45,114 bases of DNA, from the NCBI GenBank assembly GCA_017384225.1, contig JAFNUD010000015.1, positions 1 to 45,114 of the forward strand. Reading direction: 5' to 3'. The notes under the pieces are model-generated. The model was not told where the DNA came from. It saw only the letters and a program-made list of their open reading frames with translations, and made no database searches. This stretch comes from Paludibacteraceae bacterium. GTDB lineage: Bacteria > Bacteroidota > Bacteroidia > Bacteroidales > Paludibacteraceae. This document shows, piece by piece, positions 1 through 6,747 of the stretch. The position numbers and the translations under genes are program-made. Positions within the stretch are counted from its first letter, which is position 1. Each line of letters opens with the position of its first letter.

Positions 1-50
1 GTTAATTCGTTGCGTTCTGCAACGATGAACATATCGGCGTGGGCATTCAT
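1..50 (-). CDS. Possible divergent partial ORF running off the left edge
   Basis: On the minus strand an ATG at 50 opens a frame reading MNAHADMFIVAERNEL that is still open at the window edge. In the copy at 17970-18020 the same start is present (MNAHADMLIVVDTTN) but a one-base length change brings a stop after 15 codons. Either copy A retains a real divergent gene start and copy B carries a broken stub, or this is chance coding across a regulatory element. Weakly supported. Confidence 0.2.
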   Translation of the reverse strand, partial: MNAHADMFIVAERNEL

Positions 51-170
51 TGTTTATTCTTGTGTGTAGGGTCTTGCAGGAACCTCAGAGTAGAGAATAA
101 GCAAAAAGAGGTTCCACGCTTTTTCTATATTTATACCAACGGGGCGTTTGGAGCCAACTTCCCACAATAA
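39..170 (+). CDS. Candidate upstream leader ORF (43 codons) inside the cassette
   Basis: GTG-initiated frame that ends ten bases before the lipoprotein ATG. The middle of the predicted peptide (ENKQKEVPRFFYIYT) is identical in the second copy of the cassette at 17843-17984, and one of the few differences there is synonymous (ACC to ACT for Thr). The second copy has no stop in the same place and reads into the next gene in another frame, which weakens the case. It may simply be a conserved regulatory RNA that happens to be open. Confidence 0.25.
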   Translation: MGIHCLFLCVGSCRNLRVENKQKEVPRFFYIYTNGAFGANFPQ

Positions 171-179
171 CTAAAAACA

Positions 180-2162
180 ATGAAAAAACTCAGTTTGCTC
201 CTGCTCACGCTGACTGTATGCTTCTTCACAGCGTGCCACAAAGACATTTGGGCAGAATTGGAAAACCTCGACCAACGAGTAACCAAACTTGAAGAACTCT
301 GCAAAGAGATGAACACCAACATTACTTCTTTGCAAACTATCGTCTCTGTACTTCAATCCAACGACTTCATCACAGGTATCGTTGAAATCAAGAAGAATGG
401 TGAAGTGATTGGCTATACCATTACTTTCGGCAAACACGATCCAATCACCATTTATCACGGACAAGACGGTAAAGACGGAGCAGATGGCAAAGATGGTCAA
501 GACGGACAAAACGGCTCTGCTAATACCCCTGTAATTGGTGTTGCACAAGATACTGATGGCGTGTATTATTGGACATTGAATGGCGAGTGGCTATTGGATG
601 ACAACGGCAACAAACTCCCTGTTTCTGGCAAAGACGGTCAAAATGGCACCAATGGCTCTAATGGTCAAGATGGTGCTGATGGTAAAGACGGACAAGATGG
701 CGAGAATGGAAAAGATGGAGCTGACGGTCAAGACGGTCAAGATGGTATTACTCCACAACTGAAGATTGAGGACGGCTATTGGTATATTTCATATGACAAT
801 GGTGCTACTTGGACACAACTCGGCAAAGCCACTGGCGAAGATGGCAAAGATGGAGTTGATGGCGAGGATGGTAAAGATGGACAAAACGGTACAGATGGAA
901 AGGATGGTCAAGATGGCGATTCTATGTTCCAATCCGTAACCCAAGATGAGAACTATGTTTATTTCACGCTTGCTGATGGTACAGTAATTAAGATTGCAAA
1001 GGCCAATGGAGACAGTAATCAACCAAGTAATGAAGATATTATTGTTTTCCGAGATTTAGCAGTCAAATCTGCTTTGTTACAATTAGGTGTGGATACAACG
1101 GGTGATGGTGAGATTTCTTATGGTGAGGCTATTGCATACAAAGGTGAACTTACTATTACGAATAATCCCCAAGTGCTATCGTTCAAGGAATTTAGGTATT
1201 TCAAAAATATAGCATCGTTTAGTTTTTCTGCATGTAGTAATTTGTTTGAGTTTGAATTCCCTACGGAATTAACGGCAATAACTAATTACGCTTTTAGCGG
1301 ATGTTCTTCTCTCACACATATCACATTACCTTCTGGCATAACAAGCATTGGTAACTCTTCTTTTGGAGATTGTGCTTCTCTTAAAACAATTACATTGCCC
1401 GATGGTTTAATCAGTATTGGGGAATATGCCTTTAAAAATTGCTCCACATTGGTTTCTGCTGAGATACCTAATAGTGTTACTAGTATTGGCATGGAAGCAT
1501 TTTATAATTGTCCCCAATTAAAATCTTTTACTTTTCCCGAAAATCTACTGGACATCAAGCTGTTCTATAATGCTAATACTTCATATCTCAGTCTCAGTAC
1601 AATTTATTGGAATGCTATAAATATTAACAACTTCTATTTTCAGCAATATTCCCATAGTAGTGCGTTCTATGGATTGATGTATAGTTATTATAGTGATAGT
1701 GGATCGAACAGCTCAATCAAACAAGTTATAATTGGAGATAAAGTAACAAGAGTACCGTCTTATCTATGCCTAGGCTTATTGGGTGTGACAGAAATGGATA
1801 TACCAAATAGCGTAATAAGTATAGGAAATAATGCTTTTTACGGATGTGGTAATTTGACTTCGCTCACTATAGGCGATAATGTAAAAATCATTGATTCATA
1901 TGCTTTTTCTAATTGTAACAAACTAACAACGATGACAATCCCTAAAAGCGTTACTGAAATAGGTGTTTGTGCATTTACTGATATAAAATATTATAATACA
2001 GGTCCTAATAAAATTTATTGCGAGGCCATTAATCCACCTGTGATAAACGGCCAACCATTTAACAAAGGTGCAGTTATTTATGTTCCTCGTGCTTCTGTAG
2101 ATGAGTATCGTGTAATTTGGAGCAATTACGCTGATCGAATTGTAGGATATGATTTTGAATAA
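180..2162 (+). CDS. Surface lipoprotein: DUF4988 + collagen-like + BspA-type LRR protein
   Basis: 660 residues. The N-terminus is a lipoprotein signal (MKKLSLLLLTLTVCFFTAC) with the lipidated Cys at 19, so the protein should be anchored in the outer membrane and probably faces outward. Residues 25-60 form a heptad coiled coil; with the following segment up to about 95 this matches DUF4988, a common stalk at the start of Bacteroidales surface proteins. Three collagen-like G-X-Y stretches rich in GKDGQDG follow (about 95-113, 149-189 and 219-247), alternating with short beta-rich modules that contain YYWTLNGEW and YWYISYDNG. From about 343 to 640 there are BspA/LRR_5 repeats of the form LTSIGxxAFxxCxxL. 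Such proteins are usually adhesins or ligand binders; the ligand cannot be predicted. The ATG at 180 directly follows the leader cassette. The collagen-like DNA is itself repetitive and probably length-variable. Confidence 0.9.
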   Translation: MKKLSLLLLTLTVCFFTACHKDIWAELENLDQRVTKLEELCKEMNTNITSLQTIVSVLQSNDFITGIVEIKKNGEVIGYTITFGKHDPITIYHGQDGKDGADGKDGQDGQNGSANTPVIGVAQDTDGVYYWTLNGEWLLDDNGNKLPVSGKDGQNGTNGSNGQDGADGKDGQDGENGKDGADGQDGQDGITPQLKIEDGYWYISYDNGATWTQLGKATGEDGKDGVDGEDGKDGQNGTDGKDGQDGDSMFQSVTQDENYVYFTLADGTVIKIAKANGDSNQPSNEDIIVFRDLAVKSALLQLGVDTTGDGEISYGEAIAYKGELTITNNPQVLSFKEFRYFKNIASFSFSACSNLFEFEFPTELTAITNYAFSGCSSLTHITLPSGITSIGNSSFGDCASLKTITLPDGLISIGEYAFKNCSTLVSAEIPNSVTSIGMEAFYNCPQLKSFTFPENLLDIKLFYNANTSYLSLSTIYWNAININNFYFQQYSHSSAFYGLMYSYYSDSGSNSSIKQVIIGDKVTRVPSYLCLGLLGVTEMDIPNSVISIGNNAFYGCGNLTSLTIGDNVKIIDSYAFSNCNKLTTMTIPKSVTEIGVCAFTDIKYYNTGPNKIYCEAINPPVINGQPFNKGAVIYVPRASVDEYRVIWSNYADRIVGYDFE

Positions 2163-2170
2163 GAAATATT

Positions 2171-2563
2171 ATGTTTAAGAGAGGTTATGTTTATGAAGTT
2201 TGCGAAAATGGTCAAAAGATGCACCCCATAGTTGTTATGGAAGATGCACCTTCAAATAGCCAACTGATTAAAGCGGTTGCATTTACGCACAATGAAAAAG
2301 GAACTTCTATCCATTCTAATCAACCATTTCCTAAGGAATATGTGATTAAGAAGCATGCTAAAGGTATGTACAAATTTCAATGGCAAAAAACGAAAAAAGG
2401 TAGTACGAGTATCATAACAGATGGCTTCTTAAAAACAGCTACTATAATTAACCCTAAACATATCGGTCGTATTAAAAAACGTGGGCTAAAATGGATAGAG
2501 CCATTCGTTGGCAACCACTATGTGGAAATTCAAGGACATATTTATAACGCAAGAATAAATTAG
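2171..2563 (+). CDS. Small basic hypothetical protein (possibly PemK/MazF-like fold)
   Basis: 130 residues, eight bases after the lipoprotein stop, so probably co-transcribed with it. No signal peptide; lysine-rich and soluble. The order of motifs (KRGYVYEV near the start, HPIVVMED, then TATIINPKHIGRIKKRGL near the C-terminus) is loosely like PemK/MazF toxins, which begin with RGD-hydrophobic and carry a PxVVxxN-like strand. No antitoxin gene is visible nearby and the similarity is too weak to assign a function. The strong terminator at 2589-2633 closes this unit. Confidence 0.6.
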   Translation: MFKRGYVYEVCENGQKMHPIVVMEDAPSNSQLIKAVAFTHNEKGTSIHSNQPFPKEYVIKKHAKGMYKFQWQKTKKGSTSIITDGFLKTATIINPKHIGRIKKRGLKWIEPFVGNHYVEIQGHIYNARIN

Positions 2564-2588
2564 GAATACTTCTTCTACAATCAATTCT

Positions 2589-2633
2589 TTCACCCCACCA
2601 CTCATTTATTGAACTGGTGGGGTGAGTTTTTTT
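2589..2633 (+). terminator. Rho-independent terminator after the small gene
   Basis: Perfect 10-bp stem, CACCCCACCA at 2591-2600 pairing with TGGTGGGGTG at 2615-2624, followed by AG and seven T residues. It lies 28 bases after the stop at 2563. Confidence 0.85.
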
Positions 2634-2804
2634 AATCGCTTATCCTATACCAAAGGTATACTAAGGGTATACAAAAGGCAGGTAATTTCTTCGGCACAAC
2701 TTTCGGCACGAAGAAAAAAATAACAAAAAAAACACTCAAGCGGGCGGCGTTGGTAATCAACACCTTCCGCTTGCTTTAAGCACCTTTTTATGGCAAAATT
2801 TACA

Positions 2805-2843
2805 AATCTTCGGCACAAAACCCCTTCCGTGCCGAAGATTTTT
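2805..2843 (+). terminator. Terminator-like hairpin preceding direct repeat copy 1
   Basis: Perfect 12-bp stem, AATCTTCGGCAC at 2805-2816 with GTGCCGAAGATT at 2829-2840, 12-base loop, then more T residues. The T-run is also the first part of the 50-bp direct repeat at 2839. Confidence 0.5.
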
Positions 2844-2888
2844 GCAGCATTATTATAGAGACACGTTTATAGAAAGCCACCGAAAGCC
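2839..2888 (+). repeat. 50-bp direct repeat, copy 1 (flanks the DUF4143 ATPase gene)
   Basis: Fifty bases, starting TTTTTGCAGCATTATTATAG and ending ACCGAAAGCC, identical to 4912-4961. The copies bracket the ATPase gene and each sits directly after a hairpin. The inner word GAAAGCCACCGAAAGCC also occurs on the minus strand at about 16199-16215, so it belongs to a dispersed family. Confidence 0.85.
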
Positions 2889-2920
2889 AGCGCGCTTAGG
2901 GTAAGTCTTTTTTTATTATT

Positions 2921-3052
2921 ATGAAGAATGATACTGATAAACCTCTAGATTTCAACCAACAAGTACAATTATTGGAGGCAAACGAATTGACCTTTCAAAA
3001 CAAGAAAAACACCATGCTGCTTTCGTGGGGACAAATTGTCCCTAGATACTAG
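2921..3052 (+). pseudogene. Short ORF, possible remnant of a DUF1016-like N-terminus
   Basis: 43 codons starting at the ATG after the direct repeat. The peptide has a patch (VQLLEANELTFQNKKNTML followed by LSWGQIVPRY) that vaguely recalls the start of DUF1016/YhcG proteins, where an 'N-x-x-L-x-x-YW-x-IG' pattern is usual. It stops abruptly with no continuation seen in the other frames. It may be a decayed fragment or chance. Confidence 0.2.
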
Positions 3053-3150
3053 TGAATAATCTTGTTGTTACTTATTAGCAAGTCAACCTTCACTACAAAC
3101 CTTTCGCCACGATCTTCAGTATGAAAGGAAATAACCAAAATGCCAAAAAT

Positions 3151-3314
3151 GTGTAACTCTACACGGAAATATGTGCCAAAAATGTGCAAAGTCACACTTT
3201 TTCTATATTTTTATTTGCATATTTCAACAAAATATACTACTTTTGCACCATCAATTTGGTTGAAAACGTGCAAAAGTGCATCGTGATATCAATTGAAAAT
3301 GTGTAAACTAACAC
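3151..3314 (+). promoter_or_regulatory. Cluster of operator-like inverted repeats around the ATPase promoter
   Basis: Three 14-bp imperfect palindromes share the form GTGyAA-n4-ACAC: GTGTAACTCTACAC at 3151-3164, GTGCAAAGTCACAC at 3184-3197 and GTGTAAACTAACAC at 3301-3314. Each is preceded by AAAAT. Related half-sites (AAAACGTGC) lie at about 3263 and 3330. They surround the promoter at 3216-3247, an arrangement expected for a repressor, perhaps autoregulation. Confidence 0.5.
3216..3247 (+). promoter_or_regulatory. Bacteroidota-type promoter of the ATPase gene
   Basis: A TTTG (-33 element) is separated by about 20 bases from TACTTTTG (a TAnnTTTG -7 element). The start of transcription would fall near 3253, leaving a ~100-nt leader that carries one of the palindromes. 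Confidence 0.6.
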
Positions 3315-3350
3315 GCAAAAACCAATTGAAAACGTGCTAAATTTTATTTT

Positions 3351-4700
3351 ATGAAACGCAAAATATACCAACAACTTGCTGATTGGAAATTAGTTAGCAA
3401 TGGAAAAAGTGCACTTCTTATTGAAGGAGCAAGGCGTATAGGCAAAAGCTATATCGTAGAACAATTTGCAAAACAAGAATACAAGAGCTATATCTTGATT
3501 GATTTTAACAATGTAAAAACCGAAATAAAGAACCTATTTCTTAATTATCTTACAGATTTAGATACATTGTTTCAACTCTTGTCGTTGCACACTAATGTTC
3601 AATTGCACCCGCGCGAATCTGTTATCATCTTTGATGAGGTTCAGCAATTTCCGCCTGCCCGCGCGGCAATTAAGTATCTGGTTGCAGATGGAAGATACGA
3701 TTATATTGAAACAGGCTCACTTATTAGCATAAAAAAAAATGTTCAGAATATAGTCATTCCTTCAGAAGAACAGCATCTAAATATGTACCCAATGGACTTC
3801 GAAGAGTTCTTATGGGCAATGGGCGAACATGCTTTGTGCAACTACATATGCGAGTGCTTCACTAAGCGACAGCCAATGGGAACACTTCACCGCAAAACGA
3901 TGGAGTTGTTTCGATTATATTTGATTATAGGCGGCATGCCACAAGCCGTGAGTACATATATTAGCACGCGCGACTTCCGACAAGTAGAGAGTGTTAAGCA
4001 AGCCATCTTGCAACTCTATCGCGCTGATATTCATAAATATGCTACTGGAGCAGAAACGAAAGCAGCTGCCGTGTTTGAAGCTATACCTTCTCAACTTCAA
4101 CTACACGAAAATCGTTTTGTATTATCCGATTTGGAGCCTACTGCACGTTATCGCAATTATGAAAGTGCATTCTTCTGGCTAAGCGATTCTCGTATCGTTA
4201 ATATTGCCTACAACACTTTTGCTCCTACCATTGGTTTGAATATGAATACAGAACGCTGCACTCTTCGGTGCTATATGGCAGATACGGGACTACTTATTTC
4301 ATTAGCATTCAGTGAGCGTGGACAAATGCCAGCTGAAGTTTACGAGCGACTATTACACGATAAATTAGAAGTAAATTTAGGTATGGTTATGGAGAATGTA
4401 GTTGCACAAATGTTGGCAGCAGCAGGTAATCGTTTGTTCTTCTACAATCATGTTGATCGAGATGATGCCTCAAATGATATGGAGATAGATTTTCTGATAA
4501 CGAAATCCCATGTAACATCGAGAAAAAATATCTCTCCAATAGAGGTAAAATCCTCTACGCACTTTACGACAACTTCGCTGAATAAGTGTATGAGCAAATT
4601 CTCTCAAGCAATTGGAGAAGCTTTTGTACTGCATACCAATGATATTAGAATAGAGGAAAATATCTGCTATCTACCCCTCTATATGGCAGGCTTGTTGTAA
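3351..4700 (+). CDS. ATPase with C-terminal DUF4143 domain
   Basis: 449 residues, the family's usual length. Walker A is GARRIGKS at 26-33 and Walker B is VIIFDEVQQFP at about 90-100, so the N-terminal half is an AAA-type P-loop ATPase. The C-terminal half is DUF4143, with EIDFLI near 378 and PIEVKSS near 396, a spacing like the D...ExK core of PD-(D/E)XK nucleases. These proteins are abundant and often mobile in Bacteroidales; their role is unknown, with defence or DNA handling suggested. The gene stands alone, has its own promoter and palindrome cluster, and is enclosed by perfect 50-bp direct repeats, which suggests movement as a cassette. Confidence 0.88.
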   Translation: MKRKIYQQLADWKLVSNGKSALLIEGARRIGKSYIVEQFAKQEYKSYILIDFNNVKTEIKNLFLNYLTDLDTLFQLLSLHTNVQLHPRESVIIFDEVQQFPPARAAIKYLVADGRYDYIETGSLISIKKNVQNIVIPSEEQHLNMYPMDFEEFLWAMGEHALCNYICECFTKRQPMGTLHRKTMELFRLYLIIGGMPQAVSTYISTRDFRQVESVKQAILQLYRADIHKYATGAETKAAAVFEAIPSQLQLHENRFVLSDLEPTARYRNYESAFFWLSDSRIVNIAYNTFAPTIGLNMNTERCTLRCYMADTGLLISLAFSERGQMPAEVYERLLHDKLEVNLGMVMENVVAQMLAAAGNRLFFYNHVDRDDASNDMEIDFLITKSHVTSRKNISPIEVKSSTHFTTTSLNKCMSKFSQAIGEAFVLHTNDIRIEENICYLPLYMAGLL

Positions 4701-5084
4701 CGAAAATAATCATACTGACACTTTCCGACATCAAAGCACCAAAACGCTGAGTATTCAGCACCACTATAGTATATAGAGGCACAGGATATACAAATCCCAA
4801 ATTAGCGGCATAAGTAGCGGCAAACTCAAAATATTTTTCAGGTAGTAACAATCGCATGTTAGAAACCCTAAAACACAAATCGGCGGCAACTTTGCCCAAT
4901 ATTGCCGCTACTTTTTGCAGCATTATTATAGAGACACGTTTATAGAAAGCCACCGAAAGCCCACAGAAGTCCTAGAGATGTCCTACAGTGGTCGCCTAAT
5001 TTGCAGCACGCCTATTCTGTCAAAATACCAACAATCAAATGCCGGCTTGAAAATGCGACAAAAGTACGAGTTTATGCAAAAACA
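4701..5084. other. Intergenic interval after the ATPase gene
   Basis: I see no convincing gene. It contains a hairpin (GCGGCAA at 4883-4889 with TTGCCGC at 4902-4908) leading into T residues, then the second 50-bp direct repeat. The sequence after the repeat (CTACAGTGGTC near 4983) is shared with the minus strand near 16255-16265, next to another fragment of the same repeat. Confidence 0.5.
4912..4961 (+). repeat. 50-bp direct repeat, copy 2
   Basis: Exact match to 2839-2888, 2073 bp downstream and beyond the ATPase stop. It also follows a hairpin. The next bases (CACAGAAGTCCT) resemble the minus-strand sequence at about 16186-16197 (CACAAGAGTCCT), so this copy keeps more of the repeat family than copy 1. 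Confidence 0.85.
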
Positions 5085-5116
5085 TTTGCATATATCAAGG
5101 ATTTTCACTACCTTTG
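5085..5116 (+). promoter_or_regulatory. Promoter of mpl
   Basis: TTTG at 5085-5088, 20-base spacer, TACCTTTG at 5109-5116. This matches the Bacteroidota primary sigma factor consensus and lies 28 bases before the mpl ATG. Confidence 0.8.
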
Positions 5117-5143
5117 CAGGCTAATTAACAGCAATAAGGAACT

Positions 5144-6466
5144 ATGCGTATACACTTTATAGCAATCGGTGGTGCCGCCATGCACAACTTGGCGATGGCG
5201 GTGGCTACCAAAGCAGGATATGTGGTGACAGGGTCGGATGACGAGATCTTCGACCCTGCACGCACACATCTACAGGAGGCAGGTCTGCTGCCTGAGGAGA
5301 TGGGCTGGCATCCAGAGAAAATAACCAGCGACATCGATGCTATTATTTTAGGTATGCACGCGCGCGAGGATAATCCAGAGCTGGTTCGTGCACGCGAGTT
5401 GGGAATAAAGATCTACTCTTTCCCTGAGTATCTCTATGAGCAAACCAAAGATAAGATTCGCATCGTTGTAGGTGGCAGCCATGGCAAGACAAGCACCACC
5501 TCCATGATTCTGTATGTCTTGCAACACTTGGGCATCGAAGCTGACTATATGGTAGGAGCACAAATTGAGGGCTTTGAGCGCATGGTACGCCTCTCCGACA
5601 CAGCCAAATACGCAGTCTTTGAGGGTGATGAATACCTAACTTCTCCGCTTGATTTACGCTCTAAATTCCTATGGTATCACCCACATGTGGCGATACTCAC
5701 GGGTATAGCTTGGGATCATATCAATGTATTCCCAACGTTTGATGGATATGTGGACACTTTCCGTAAGTTCGTCGATGGAATCGAGGAAAATGGCACATTC
5801 ATATACTATAAACACGACTCTAACTTGTGCGAGATCGCATCTCAAGCACGACCAGATATTAAGCAACTTCCGTATGAGGCATACCAAGGAGATGTGGACA
5901 TGAAAATCTTTGGTAAGCACAATATGGAAAACCTTCAAGCCGCAGCATTGGCATGCGAACAGATTGGCGTAAAGCCAGAGGATTTCTACCGCGAGATTGC
6001 CACCTTCACTGGTGCAAGTAATCGCCTCGAACTGATTGATGAAATCGGCACAAATGTAGCATATAAGGACTTTGCTCACTCTCCTAGTAAACTCCGCGCT
6101 ACGGTGAACGCCGTACGCGAGCGCTACCCTGAGAAGCAATTGGTAGCAGCTATGGAGTTGCACACTTTCTCCAGTTTGATGGCAGACTTCTTGCCTCAAT
6201 ACGAGGGATGTATGGCACAAGCAGACAAAGCATTTGTGTATTTCAATCCGAAAGTATTGGAGCACAAGAAACTCCCTGCTATTTCCGCAGAGGAGGTGCG
6301 GAAGGCTTTTGGCACAGAAAATGTAGAGGTGTTTACTGATAGCCAACAACTGCAAGCGCGCCTACGCGAGATTGAATATAAGAATACGGCTCTATTGATG
6401 ATGAGTTCGGGTAATTTTGATGGCGTGAACATCCCTGAATTTGCAAGAGAACTGATTAGTTGGTAG
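5144..6466 (+). CDS. mpl: UDP-N-acetylmuramate:L-alanyl-gamma-D-glutamyl-meso-diaminopimelate ligase
   Basis: 440 residues. This Mur-ligase-family enzyme joins the recycled tripeptide L-Ala-gamma-D-Glu-meso-DAP to UDP-MurNAc using ATP, in cytoplasmic peptidoglycan recycling. The N-terminus has the Rossmann start IHFIAIGGAAMHNLAMA, which is more typical of Mpl than of MurC. The ATP-binding loop is GGSHGKTSTT at about 109-118, and the central domain has the FEGDEYLTS and GIAWDHINVFP motifs of the family. Length is close to the usual ~450. It has its own promoter and is followed by a 281-bp gap, so it is probably monocistronic. Its presence implies meso-DAP peptidoglycan. Confidence 0.92.
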   Translation: MRIHFIAIGGAAMHNLAMAVATKAGYVVTGSDDEIFDPARTHLQEAGLLPEEMGWHPEKITSDIDAIILGMHAREDNPELVRARELGIKIYSFPEYLYEQTKDKIRIVVGGSHGKTSTTSMILYVLQHLGIEADYMVGAQIEGFERMVRLSDTAKYAVFEGDEYLTSPLDLRSKFLWYHPHVAILTGIAWDHINVFPTFDGYVDTFRKFVDGIEENGTFIYYKHDSNLCEIASQARPDIKQLPYEAYQGDVDMKIFGKHNMENLQAAALACEQIGVKPEDFYREIATFTGASNRLELIDEIGTNVAYKDFAHSPSKLRATVNAVRERYPEKQLVAAMELHTFSSLMADFLPQYEGCMAQADKAFVYFNPKVLEHKKLPAISAEEVRKAFGTENVEVFTDSQQLQARLREIEYKNTALLMMSSGNFDGVNIPEFARELISW

Positions 6467-6600
6467 TTTGAAGGTAGAAACCAATCCTTCCTCACCGACT
6501 TCGCTACGCTCACCCACCTCGAAAGTGCAGTAAAAATGTAGCCTATGCTCCATTGTGCGAGCAATGTATGTGCAAATATCGGTTGCTCCTCTTTTATTTC

Positions 6601-6648
6601 CCTATCAACATCCATATGTAAGCAGAGCTTCCCATGGATGTTGATAGG
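6601..6648. repeat. Perfect 15-bp inverted repeat
   Basis: CCTATCAACATCCAT at 6601-6615 and ATGGATGTTGATAGG at 6634-6648, separated by 18 bases. There is no T-run on either side, so it is not a standard terminator. It lies midway between the mpl stop and the next promoter. A protein-binding palindrome or an RNA 3' end are both possible. Confidence 0.7.
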
Positions 6649-6697
6649 TCTATGAGATAGATTACATCTATCATTTTATAAATAATTGTTCGCTTTT

Positions 6698-6729
6698 CTT
6701 GTGCATATACATTTTTTTTTGTACCTTTG
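6698..6729 (+). promoter_or_regulatory. Promoter of the rluA-sulP-phosphatase unit
   Basis: CTTG at 6698-6701 (one mismatch to TTTG), 20-base spacer, perfect TACCTTTG at 6722-6729; the ATG follows at 6748. A run of T residues lies just before the -7 element. Confidence 0.7.
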
Positions 6730-6747
6730 CACGCAATTAGTAATTAA

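Larger units (their letters stand above)
1..170 (+). promoter_or_regulatory. Repeated leader cassette, copy A (upstream of the surface lipoprotein)
   Basis: About 165 bp immediately upstream of the lipoprotein gene is nearly identical, in inverted orientation, to 17843-18020 upstream of the small secreted protein gene. It holds a 7-bp hairpin (arms TCGTTGC at 7-13 and GCAACGA at 19-25) and an 8-bp hairpin (arms GGAACCTC at 79-86 and GAGGTTCC at 108-115) that is followed four bases later by five T residues, so it could act as an attenuator. A reading frame opening with GTG at 39 and closing with TAA at 168-170, ten bases before the gene start, is conserved in the other copy. The cassette may continue beyond the left window edge. 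Function is inferred only from position and conservation. Confidence 0.7.
2634..3350. other. Gene-poor interval rich in hairpins, before the DUF4143 ATPase gene
   Basis: No convincing full-length gene. It contains repeated TCGGCAC words and a foldable segment at 2737-2778 (outer arms AAGCGG and CCGCTT, inner arms GTTG and CAAC). It also holds a 12-bp hairpin at 2805-2840 followed by T residues, the first 50-bp direct repeat (2839-2888), a short ORF at 2921-3052, and the promoter and inverted-repeat cluster of the ATPase gene (3151-3314). Confidence 0.6.

Noticed and set aside
4645-4953. 102-codon minus-strand frame after the ATPase gene
   Set aside because: It overlaps the ATPase 3' end and the direct repeat and shows no recognisable protein pattern.
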